Assembly: GCA_029565415.1 (NCBI GenBank)
Contig: JAKQOH010000191.1
Coordinates: forward strand, 1 to 23,534
DNA length: 23,534 nucleotides
Reading direction: 5' to 3'
Source: Candidatus Rifleibacteriota bacterium
GTDB taxonomy: Bacteria > Riflebacteria > Ozemobacteria > Ozemobacterales > Ozemobacteraceae
The translations under genes were made by a program, and so were the position numbers. The notes under the pieces were generated by a model that saw only the letters and a program-made list of their open reading frames with translations, was not told the origin of the DNA and did not search any database. Of the stretch, positions 15,862 through 23,081 are shown piece after piece. Position 1 is the first letter of the stretch; each line of letters begins with the position of its first letter.

Positions 15862-16103
15862 GGCCTCGCCCCCCGTCCGGCGCGGGAATCCCGCGCGGCG
15901 GCGAAGACATCGGTCAGGGGAATCCCGACGGGGCAGGCGGACTGGCAGGTATGGCAGAGACAGCAGTGCATCAGTCCGGCCGCGTCGGCCTCATCGTCAT
16001 CCGTTCCGCGCAGAACCGCATGGAACAGCAGACTGGGAAACAGCCCGCGCGGACACGCCTCGGCGCAGGCGAGGCAGTTGACGCACCGGGCATGTTCGAC
16101 CAT
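15858..16103 (-). CDS. Stand-alone RnfC C-terminal-like two-[4Fe-4S] ferredoxin
   Basis: An 81-residue protein with two perfect C-x2-C-x2-C-x3-CP motifs: C7, C10, C13, C17 and C47, C50, C53, C57, plus an extra C48. The spacing and wording (ACPRGLFPSLL between the clusters, CPVGIPLTDVF after the second) match the C-terminal Fe-S segment of RnfC (ACP.GLLP..L, CP..IPL). The FMN/NADH-binding body of RnfC, about 300-350 residues, is absent. The gene is complete: ATG at 16103 follows a consensus promoter, the upstream sequence belongs to the divergent control region, and the stop overlaps the RnfD/NqrB start as ATGA. It probably docks on the membrane core in place of RnfC or NqrA and passes electrons between the complex and a soluble partner. 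That role is inference. Confidence 0.88.
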   Translation of the reverse strand: MVEHARCVNCLACAEACPRGLFPSLLFHAVLRGTDDDEADAAGLMHCCLCHTCQSACPVGIPLTDVFAAARDSRAGRGARP

Positions 16104-16111
16104 GACGGCCG

Positions 16112-16141
16112 ATTATAGCCGGATCGGCCATCGGCGATCAA
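16112..16141 (-). promoter_or_regulatory. Promoter of the Rnf/Nqr operon, positioned for a leaderless mRNA
   Basis: On the minus strand TTGATC (16141-16136) and a perfect TATAAT (16117-16112) are 18 bases apart. The -10 box ends only eight bases before the ATG at 16103, so transcription should begin at or next to the start codon. No Shine-Dalgarno sequence fits in between. Confidence 0.72.
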
Positions 16142-16156
16142 GACCGGCCGAAAGGA

Positions 16157-16165
16157 TGGTATACT
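16157..16165 (+). promoter_or_regulatory. Candidate extended -10 promoter for the DUF3124/antiporter pair
   Basis: TGG followed by TATACT matches the extended -10 form (TGn-TATAAT). No good -35 is found. It lies within the 93-bp divergent region, and its -35 zone overlaps the -35 of the opposite promoter, so the two may compete for polymerase. Confidence 0.5.
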
Positions 16166-16196
16166 TGCACGAGCACCTTCGAAGGAGACCCGCCCG

Positions 16197-16724
16197 ATGA
16201 ACGGACGAGCCGCGCGCTCCGGCCGCCTTTTCCTGTTTCTGTTCGCTGTGATCCTCCTGACTGCCGCAACACCGGGCAATGCCCATGCCCAGACGGCTTC
16301 GGGCACGTCCTGTCCGGCCCCCGCTCGCAGTCTCGGCCAGGAAATCTATATTCCCATTTATTCACACATTTTCTTCGGCGATGCCCCCGCCCCGTTCAAC
16401 CTCACGAGCACCCTCAGCATCCGCAATACCGACCGTCGCCACGCCATCCAGGTGATCTCGGCGAACTACCATGACACGGACGGCAGGCTCATCCGCGAGT
16501 ATCTTCCGAAACCCGTCCTGCTCGCACCGCTCGCCTCGACGAACTGCCTCGTTCCCGAAAGCGACACGGCGGGCGGGATCGGCGCCTCGTTCATCGTCCG
16601 GTGGCGGTCGGCGATCCCGGTCGATGCCCCCCTCGTCGAGGCCGTGATGATCGGCACCCGCGGCCAGCAGGGCATCTCCTTCATCTCGCGCGGTCAGGTT
16701 CTGTCGGCAGAATCAGACAAATGA
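16197..16724 (+). CDS. DUF3124 family exported protein
   Basis: A 175-residue protein. Residues 1-31 form a signal peptide (basic N-terminus, LFLFLFAVILL core, AHA-Q cleavage). The mature domain carries the DUF3124 wording: IYIPIYSHIFFGD near the start, then LTSTLSIRNTD, LASTNCLVPESD with GGIGASFIVRW, and a final APLVEAVMIGTRGQQGISFISRG. The function of DUF3124 is unknown; it looks like a small periplasmic beta domain. AAGGAG lies nine bases before the ATG. The stop overlaps the antiporter start as ATGA, so the two proteins are probably made in fixed ratio and may act together. The IYIPIYSHIF segment is AT-rich in codon choice. Confidence 0.88.
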   Translation: MNGRAARSGRLFLFLFAVILLTAATPGNAHAQTASGTSCPAPARSLGQEIYIPIYSHIFFGDAPAPFNLTSTLSIRNTDRRHAIQVISANYHDTDGRLIREYLPKPVLLAPLASTNCLVPESDTAGGIGASFIVRWRSAIPVDAPLVEAVMIGTRGQQGISFISRGQVLSAESDK

Positions 16725-18424
16725 TCAGCGACATCATCCTCATCCTGATCGTCGGTCTGATCAGCGGCATCATCGCCCGCATGCTCGGCCAGCCTCTGTT
16801 TCTCGGCTACATTTTCGCAGGAGTCGTGGTCGGCCCCCATACAGGCGGCGCAACGGTTTCCGACATTCCCCAGATCGAGCAGCTCGCGGATATCGGGGTC
16901 GCCCTGCTGCTGTTTTCTCTCGGGCTCGAATTCTCGATGAAAGATCTGCTGCCCATCAAAGGAGTGGCCATCTGGGGCAGCCTTCTCCAGGTCGCCCTGA
17001 CATTCCCTGCAGGCTGGCTTCTGGGCCTGGCGACCGGCTGGCCGAACACCGCCGCCCTCTGGTTCGGCGCCTCGATCGTCTCCTCGAGCACGGCCGTCAT
17101 TCTCAAGACCCTGACGGACCGCGGCCACCTCCGAGCCCTGTCCGGGCGGGTCATGTTATGCATGTCGATCGTGCAGGATCTGACGGTCATCCCGATCATG
17201 ATCCTCCTCGGCAACGTCCTGAAATCCGGCCTGAGCCTGGGAAGCGCCCTGGTGCCGATCGCCTCGACCGCCGGCTTCCTCCTGATGATGAAGCTCGTGG
17301 GCACCTACCTCACCCCCCGGTTGCTGCGGTTCGTGGCCCGGTGGAACTCGCGGGAACTGTTCATGCTGGCGATCATCTGCCTCGGCCTCGGCCTGGGATA
17401 CATCACCCACCTTGCCGGCCTCTCCCTCGCGTTCGGGGCGTTCATCACCGGCCTCGTGCTGAACGAGTCCGAGTATGGCCACAAAGCCCTGTGCGAAATG
17501 ATCCCGATCCGGGATCTCTTCAGCCTGCTCTTTTTCGTCTCCGTCGGGATGCTGCTCGACCCCGCCCTCCTCTGGCGTCACGCCGGCACGATCCTGTTTC
17601 TGATGCTGACGGCCTGCGGCGGACGAGGTCTTCTGCTCGCAGCCATCACGGCCCTTTTCGGCTACCGCCGGATCATTCCCGTCGCCGCCTTTTTCGGCAT
17701 GCTGCCCATTTCGGAAATCGCGTTCGTCGTGATCCGGACCGGCCTTGCCGCCGGAGCCATGACCGCAGATATATATTCAATTATATTGAACACCGTCATT
17801 CTTTCGATGCTGTTCGGCCCCTTCGCGGCGGGGCTCGCTTCGCCCTTTTACGCCAGGCTTCGGAAACTTTGGCCGGACAAGGGCGTGACGACGGTCAACC
17901 TGCCCGAGGAGCCGCTGCGCGATCACGCGATCATCGCCGGCGGCGGAAAGCTGGCCCGGTATGTGGCAGCCACGTTGAAAGAGAGCGGCACCCCGTTCGT
18001 CATCATCGAACCGCTGTACCAGGCCTTCGCCGAAGGGAAGTCGGCCGGCCTGCCGATGATCTATGGCGAGCCCGGTCAGGAAAGCGTTCTCGCCGTCGCC
18101 GGTCTTCCCCGGGCCCGGCTGGTCCTGTTCACCGAAGGGGATCTGCCTGCAATGAAGGAGCTCCTGGCTCTGCGACGGGCGGAAGGCCTCGGCTTCCGCG
18201 CCCTGGCGAAGGCCGACCGCATCGAGGAACGCACGGAACTGCTCGATGCAGGCTTCGACGCCGTCGTTTTGCCGGACCTCGAGGGAGGCCTCGAGATGGC
18301 CCACCAGAGCCTCCAGGCCATGGGCCACCCGATACCGCAGATCGAGCGCCACATCGACCGGATCCGCCGGGAAGCGACCAGGAGCCTCACGGAGGAGCCG
18401 GCTTCAGCCCTGCCGGCAGCCTGA
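16721..18424 (+). CDS. CPA2 family cation:proton antiporter with RCK (TrkA-N) domain
   Basis: A 567-residue Kef/YbaL-like membrane antiporter. About twelve hydrophobic helices fill residues 1-385. Family landmarks are LGYIFAGVVVGPHTGG near 30, GVALLLFSLGLEFS near 65, GASIVSSSTAVILKTL and SIVQDLTVIP. A regulatory nucleotide-binding domain begins at D401 with HAIIAGGGKLARYVA (GxGxxA, with Ala in place of the usual third Gly) and FVIIEP, and ends in a helical tail. Such proteins exchange K+ or Na+ for protons; which ion is used here cannot be read. Start ATG 16721 overlaps the DUF3124 stop. The pair is divergent from the Rnf/Nqr-like operon. Only 25 bases separate it from the convergent M48 gene and no T-tailed terminator is seen. 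Confidence 0.92.
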   Translation: MISDIILILIVGLISGIIARMLGQPLFLGYIFAGVVVGPHTGGATVSDIPQIEQLADIGVALLLFSLGLEFSMKDLLPIKGVAIWGSLLQVALTFPAGWLLGLATGWPNTAALWFGASIVSSSTAVILKTLTDRGHLRALSGRVMLCMSIVQDLTVIPIMILLGNVLKSGLSLGSALVPIASTAGFLLMMKLVGTYLTPRLLRFVARWNSRELFMLAIICLGLGLGYITHLAGLSLAFGAFITGLVLNESEYGHKALCEMIPIRDLFSLLFFVSVGMLLDPALLWRHAGTILFLMLTACGGRGLLLAAITALFGYRRIIPVAAFFGMLPISEIAFVVIRTGLAAGAMTADIYSIILNTVILSMLFGPFAAGLASPFYARLRKLWPDKGVTTVNLPEEPLRDHAIIAGGGKLARYVAATLKESGTPFVIIEPLYQAFAEGKSAGLPMIYGEPGQESVLAVAGLPRARLVLFTEGDLPAMKELLALRRAEGLGFRALAKADRIEERTELLDAGFDAVVLPDLEGGLEMAHQSLQAMGHPIPQIERHIDRIRREATRSLTEEPASALPAA

Positions 18425-18449
18425 ACGGCAGTCCTTCCCCCCGCAGCGT

Positions 18450-20345
18450 TCAGGCGGATTCCCGCTGGTAAATGCGCGCCTGCGCCACCTTTTTCACGCA
18501 GGCCAGCAGCGGCTCGTTCTCGTCATGAAGGTGGAGAATCAGGAACTGGCCCGGCAGGGGGAGTTCGGCCGCGATGCGTTCGCTCAGAACCCGCCCTTCC
18601 TCGGCCGCACCGCCCCACATGCGGTAGAACGGCACGGAAAGGCGCAGACCGAGAACGAACAGAGGGGCTTCCGGACACCAGGTCAGCTTCCGGCGCACGA
18701 GATAGGCCTCGCTGAGCAGCTCATACCCTCCCAACCGGCCGACGATGCCGGTGACCGTCTCTGCCGGAAGCCCGTGCGGCAGATAGACATCGGAAAACGG
18801 CAGGGACTCCCGCTCCTCCTGGTCGTTGGCCAGGAGCTGCTGCCGTGCCTTCAGTCGGGCGAGATAGGGCTCGGCCTCGGCACGCATGTTCCGCTCGTGG
18901 AAAAACTCGATGATGAGGCCGCACCCGTTCAGAACAGCTTCGGGGTCAGTATCCATCGCTTTCGATATATATTCGATCCCCGAACGGTCCCCGTGAAGCA
19001 GCAGCAGATGCCCGATCCCGTAGTTCGCCTGCGGATGGTCGGGCGCCCGCCGATGAAGCCGTTCGAGCAGGGGGGCGGCCGCCTCGACGCCGTGGAGTTC
19101 CGTGACGAGACGGATCTGCTCGAGAGCATCCTCGACCGGGATCTCTCCGGCCGCCGCAAGCGCCTCGAGTTCGGCAAGACGACCGGCTGCCGCAGCCCCC
19201 TGGGAGTGCGCCTGGGTCCAGGCATCCGAGACCTGTTCCTGCCATTTCGCCGACAGGGCCCGCTCGATCGCGTTCCGGAGGGGTTCCGGGAACATCGCAT
19301 CCACGGCACAGACGGCTGGCGCTTGCGGCGGACGGGCATCCGGGCAGCCCAGCGCGGCGAGACGATCCAACAGGGCGGGATGCGTATCCACCCCTTCCGT
19401 TCTCCGGCATCGCGCCCGGTTCACCCACCGATCCGTCTCTTCAGGGGAAACTGGCTCTGCCAACTCCCGTCGCATCAGGCGGAAGATCTCTCCGGGTGGC
19501 TGTTCCGACAGGGCCGCGCTGCGTTGGATGCCCGGCCAGAAGCGGCTGTCGAGCTGTGCCTCCCGAACGACCGTGGCGAGCAGGGCCTCCGCCATTGTCC
19601 GGGCTCCCGTCGCGAGGGCCGCCAGGCGATCGGCATGGTATTCGTGATGGCGGGCCAGAACGAACGAGGCGGCACCGAACGCCGGGGCATACCAGGAAAA
19701 AAACCACGAGAACAGGCCCGTTCCCCACTGGCCTCCCGTCTGGAGGGCGTGCATCAGGTTGAACCAGGTCTGGCGGATCCGGTAGATCCGAGCCGCGAAC
19801 CGCCCGTGCGCCGCGGAGAGATGCCCGAACTCGTGCGCGAGAACGGATTTGAACCCATCGGGAGACAAGGCCAGAAGCAGCGGCCAGCCCAGCACCAGAT
19901 AGTTGCGGTGCCAGCCGAACACGCCGATCCGCGGAATCTGAACGACCCCGGCGTTGAACTCCATGGTAATGATCAGGACGTCGATTCGGGGCGTCTGGAG
20001 GAGCAGTTGCAGCTCCCGGACGAGGGCATGCAGGTTCGGGGCGTCTTCCGCCCGTATCTCGAGGCCCTCGGGTGGAGGCAGGCTCACCCAGAGCGATCGG
20101 CAGATGACGTAGCCCAGTGGCAGAAGAACGCCGAGCAGCTTGACGGCGAGATAGCCGGAGCCGCGCATCGAGACGGCCATCAGGCAGACCGCCGCCACGG
20201 CCCCAAGGACCAGGGCAAGAATCCCGATGATGAAGCCGTATCCCAGCAGGGCCAGGCCGGCGAGTTTCACGCGATACCAGCGTGGCCGGCTGGCCGCTTC
20301 CCGTTCAAGTCGGGCAGCCAGGGCATTGAACGCAGCTTCATCCAT
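18450..20345 (-). CDS. Membrane-bound M48 family metallopeptidase with helical-repeat C-terminus
   Basis: A 631-residue protein. Two or three hydrophobic segments lie at about 28-80. The M48 peptidase core follows: HEFGH at 171-175 (zinc ligands H171 and H175, catalytic E172) and the third ligand E235 in HHEYHADRLAA. The C-terminal half (about 340-631) is helical with TPR-like patterns (YGIGHLLLLHGD, then an A.PYL.R stretch). It is longer than plain HtpX-type peptidases and may bind partners. Likely role: quality control of membrane or envelope proteins. Start choice: ATG 20345 is nine bases from AAGGGG (20360-20355). The upstream in-frame ATG at 20354 touches that site and is less likely. 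It is convergent with the antiporter and divergent from the EF-hand gene. Confidence 0.87.
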   Translation of the reverse strand: MDEAAFNALAARLEREAASRPRWYRVKLAGLALLGYGFIIGILALVLGAVAAVCLMAVSMRGSGYLAVKLLGVLLPLGYVICRSLWVSLPPPEGLEIRAEDAPNLHALVRELQLLLQTPRIDVLIITMEFNAGVVQIPRIGVFGWHRNYLVLGWPLLLALSPDGFKSVLAHEFGHLSAAHGRFAARIYRIRQTWFNLMHALQTGGQWGTGLFSWFFSWYAPAFGAASFVLARHHEYHADRLAALATGARTMAEALLATVVREAQLDSRFWPGIQRSAALSEQPPGEIFRLMRRELAEPVSPEETDRWVNRARCRRTEGVDTHPALLDRLAALGCPDARPPQAPAVCAVDAMFPEPLRNAIERALSAKWQEQVSDAWTQAHSQGAAAAGRLAELEALAAAGEIPVEDALEQIRLVTELHGVEAAAPLLERLHRRAPDHPQANYGIGHLLLLHGDRSGIEYISKAMDTDPEAVLNGCGLIIEFFHERNMRAEAEPYLARLKARQQLLANDQEERESLPFSDVYLPHGLPAETVTGIVGRLGGYELLSEAYLVRRKLTWCPEAPLFVLGLRLSVPFYRMWGGAAEEGRVLSERIAAELPLPGQFLILHLHDENEPLLACVKKVAQARIYQRESA

Positions 20346-20395
20346 GCATGCCATCCCCTTAGGCGCAAGGGTATCACCCGAAAGCTGACAAATTT

Positions 20396-20424
20396 TTGAA
20401 CATTTTGCTCGAAAGGCCTAAACT
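20396..20424 (+). promoter_or_regulatory. Candidate promoter of the EF-hand protein gene
   Basis: TTGAAC (20396-20401) and TAAACT (20419-20424), each 4 of 6, are separated by exactly 17 bases in an AT-rich patch. This gives a leader of about 75 bases to the ATG at 20505. The leader also contains a short AT stretch and a run of T at 20463-20468, but no hairpin I can support. Confidence 0.45.
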
Positions 20425-20504
20425 TTTCAGCCAGGGGATGCCGATAGATATAGGGGGACGTGTTTTTTCTTCACGGAAGACCAGAAGCACTCAAGGAGGA
20501 GTCT

Positions 20505-21620
20505 ATGGCAACCTCGGCAATCATGCGTTCTCTGGCCTTTTTCGAGGCGCGGCTGACGAGCGAGTCGGTCACGCTGCTGGGGGGCGGCCGGGAAGGCGAT
20601 GCGGCAAAGCAGACGGCATCTGCCACGGACGGGCTGAGCGTCTCGGCCTTCGCCGGGCTGCGCCAGACGATCGATACCTTCCGGCGCGGCACGGAGGGGG
20701 ACGGGCGACTCGACGTGACGTTCAACCTGCCCCAGGATCGGCTCTACAGCCAGGTCGGCGACCGGAAGACGGGGCGGGATTTCGATCTCATGCTTCGGCT
20801 GCTCGCCCGGGATGACGAGGATTACCGGCGGCTCCGGGAGCGGTTCGACAAGCTCATGGAGCTTGCTTCGGGATCGTTCGAAAGCCAAAGCACCGTTTCC
20901 TCGTCGGGATCGGGGGAAGCCGTGGTCGTCTCCGGTGAAGCGGAAACACCGGCGGAACCCGCCGTGGAGGCATCCGACCGGGACGAACGGTTTCGGCGCG
21001 ACCTCGAGATCGCCGAGGCGTTCGTTGCGCGGGTTGAGCGGCGCCAGGTCGAGGTCCGGGTGCAGGTCACCCGTGTGGACCAGCGGTTCGAGGTCCAGGG
21101 CATCGACATGCGGCAGGCCGATCCGCTCGTGCTCGATCTCGAGGGCGACGGGCTGGATCTGGCCAAGGCAGGCGAGGGAGCGGTGTTCGACGTGAATGCT
21201 GACGGGACCCTCGACCGCACCGGCTGGGTGCGCGGGGATGACGCCCTGCTCGTTTATGACCGGAACGGCAATGGACGGATCGATGACGGCCGCGAGCTGT
21301 TCGGCGATCAGAACGGGGCTGCGCACGGTTTCGCGGAGCTGGCTCGTCAGGACGAGAACCGGGACAACCGGATCGACGCGAAGGATTCGATCTTCAAAGC
21401 CCTGCAGTTGTACCGCGACCTGAACGGGAACGGGAAGATCGATGCCGGCGAGCTGTCGAAGCTGTCCCAGCACGGAATCGTCTCTCTGAACCTGCGTTTC
21501 ATGCGGGAAAGCGCGATGATCAACGGCAATACCCTGCTTATGAAAGGCAGTTTCCAGCGCGCCGACGGCACGACCGGCCGGATGGATGACGTGCTGTTCG
21601 GGTTCCGCGACAACCGCTGA
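20505..21620 (+). CDS. EF-hand calcium-binding protein resembling RTX C-terminal regions
   Basis: A 371-residue protein. Residues 1-200 are helical, polar and unrecognised, with no signal peptide. From residue 210 the sequence follows a pattern common at the C-terminus of RTX-type and other secreted calcium-binding proteins: LDLEGDGLDL (210-219), FDVNADG.LDRTGW, then a loop D252-R-N-G-N-G-R-I-D followed by ELFGD. Two exact twelve-residue EF-hand loops come after it, DENRDNRIDAKD and DLNGNGKIDAGE. At least four Asp/Asn-rich loops probably bind Ca2+. AAGGAGGA lies just ahead of the ATG. No RTX nonapeptides are visible. It stands alone between the M48 gene and a convergent flavoprotein. Export, if any, would need a non-Sec route. 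Confidence 0.8.
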   Translation: MATSAIMRSLAFFEARLTSESVTLLGGGREGDAAKQTASATDGLSVSAFAGLRQTIDTFRRGTEGDGRLDVTFNLPQDRLYSQVGDRKTGRDFDLMLRLLARDDEDYRRLRERFDKLMELASGSFESQSTVSSSGSGEAVVVSGEAETPAEPAVEASDRDERFRRDLEIAEAFVARVERRQVEVRVQVTRVDQRFEVQGIDMRQADPLVLDLEGDGLDLAKAGEGAVFDVNADGTLDRTGWVRGDDALLVYDRNGNGRIDDGRELFGDQNGAAHGFAELARQDENRDNRIDAKDSIFKALQLYRDLNGNGKIDAGELSKLSQHGIVSLNLRFMRESAMINGNTLLMKGSFQRADGTTGRMDDVLFGFRDNR

Positions 21621-21623
21621 GCC

Positions 21624-21639
21624 GGTCGGGGCCCCGGCC
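21624..21639. terminator. Possible shared hairpin between convergent genes
   Basis: GGTCGGGG (21624-21631) pairs with CCCCGGCC (21632-21639) with one G-T pair. It fills most of the 21-base gap between the EF-hand and flavoprotein genes. There is no T-run on either side, so termination is doubtful. Confidence 0.3.
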
Positions 21640-21641
21640 TG

Positions 21642-23081
21642 TCAGCCGCGTCCCCGCCGGGAGCTCTCCTGGTATTCCCCATCGGTGTTCAGAGACCAGA
21701 CATCGCCGCGCGGAGCCGTTCCGAGGAGGTTGCGCGCCGCAACGAGGCCGGTGGCGATCGAGTGGTCCATATTGTTGTATTTATAGAGGCCGGCGCGACC
21801 GATGCAGGTGAGATTCTCGATGCTGGCGGCGAAACGGCGTACCGTGTCGTAGGCGTCCTGGAACCCGATGAAATACGTCGGGTAGCTTTCGGTCTCGCGG
21901 GTCACGAAGCTGCCGAGAATGCGGTCGGGCGGAAGCAACTGCATTGCCTGGAGTTCCTGCATCGCGAGGGCGCACAGGTCGGCGTCGGTCTTGCGCCACA
22001 GTTCATCGCCCCGGAACACGAAGTATTCGAGGCTGATCAGGCTGGTGTCGGGCCGGGCCGCCATGTGGCGGCTGAAATTCGTGTAGTTCGCCATGCGGGC
22101 CATTTTCACATCGGGCGCATGCACGTAAATCCATTGATCGGGGAAGAGATCGGGGCCGTCAACTACTATATTTACCGTTATATGGTCACGATAATAGAGT
22201 TTTTTCACGGCCCGGCTCACTTCCTCCGGAACGGCGGGTTCGAGCATGCCGAGCATGACCGTGAGGGGGATGCTGCTGAAGACGTGACCGGGCTGGATCC
22301 GAGCCGTCCCGCCGTCGGGGGTCTGCACCTCGATTCCAGAGATGCGGAGGCCGTCGCGATGAAGCCGGACGACGTCGGTGCGGAGGGCGAGTTGCCGGCG
22401 CGAACCGGTGGTGCGTTCCCACATGCGTTCGTACATCATGCCGGCGCCATGGCGGGGATAATCGAACTCGTCGACGAGGGTTTTCGCCTTGACGCTCTGC
22501 TTGAAGATGGCATTTTTCACGACCGAGGCGAGGTCGATTCCCTTGATGCGCTGGGCCGCCCATTCGGCGCCGATCTCGCGGCAGGGGATGCCCCAGACCT
22601 TTTCGGTGTAGGTCTTGAAAAATGTCTCGTACAGCTTCTGTCCGAATCTGCCCGAGACCCACTCCTCGAAGCTTTCCGCTTCCCCCGGCGCAGCCGAGAA
22701 TCGGGCGGCGAGGTAGGAGAGCATCGAGGTCACGGATTCCCGCAGGCCGAGATTTCGCAGGGCATCGACCGCCTCGAGAGGATACCGGAACAGCTTTTTC
22801 TTGTAAAAGATGCGCGTCAGGCGCTGAACCGGCAGAAACTCGTCGCCGAGCAGCTCATGCCAGAGGGCATTGATTTCCGGGTCGGCCGTGAAGAACCGGT
22901 GCGGACCGACATCGAACCGGTTTCCGTCGAACAGCTCGGTTCGGGAAAGGCCGCCGGGGATCGGGTGCCGATCGATGACGAGCAGCTCGTCCCGGCCAGC
23001 CCGGGCGAGCTCCCAGGCGGCGGAAAGTCCGGCGGGGCCCGCACCGAGGATGGCAACCTCGGCAGATTGGGGAATGGTCAT
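21642..23081 (-). CDS. UDP-galactopyranose-mutase-like FAD-dependent oxidoreductase
   Basis: A 479-residue flavoprotein. The Rossmann motif GAGPAG (13-18) sits in VAILGAGPAGLSAAWEL, followed by GGLSRTELFDGNRFDVGPHRFF, which binds FAD and the substrate edge in UGM-like proteins. Later blocks TYTEKVWGIPC, EWAAQRIKG and VDEFDYPRHGAGMMYERMW are typical of this longer UGM-like group. A C-terminal FAD contact lies in GLYKYNNMDHSIATGLVAARNLLG. It is longer than classical Glf (about 370-390), so the reaction may be a sugar-nucleotide rearrangement or another oxidation; the group often lies near glycan synthesis genes. The start overlaps the upstream stop as ATGA. Codons around YYRDHITVNIVV are strikingly AT-rich. 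Confidence 0.85.
   Translation of the reverse strand: MTIPQSAEVAILGAGPAGLSAAWELARAGRDELLVIDRHPIPGGLSRTELFDGNRFDVGPHRFFTADPEINALWHELLGDEFLPVQRLTRIFYKKKLFRYPLEAVDALRNLGLRESVTSMLSYLAARFSAAPGEAESFEEWVSGRFGQKLYETFFKTYTEKVWGIPCREIGAEWAAQRIKGIDLASVVKNAIFKQSVKAKTLVDEFDYPRHGAGMMYERMWERTTGSRRQLALRTDVVRLHRDGLRISGIEVQTPDGGTARIQPGHVFSSIPLTVMLGMLEPAVPEEVSRAVKKLYYRDHITVNIVVDGPDLFPDQWIYVHAPDVKMARMANYTNFSRHMAARPDTSLISLEYFVFRGDELWRKTDADLCALAMQELQAMQLLPPDRILGSFVTRETESYPTYFIGFQDAYDTVRRFAASIENLTCIGRAGLYKYNNMDHSIATGLVAARNLLGTAPRGDVWSLNTDGEYQESSRRGRG

Noticed and set aside
20419..20447. Flagellar sigma-28-like promoter (TAAACTTT ... GCCGATAG) before the EF-hand gene
   Set aside because: Both boxes match 7 of 8, but the spacer is 13 bases rather than 11, there are no flagellar genes in the window, and an ordinary 17-base-spaced promoter overlaps the same bases.
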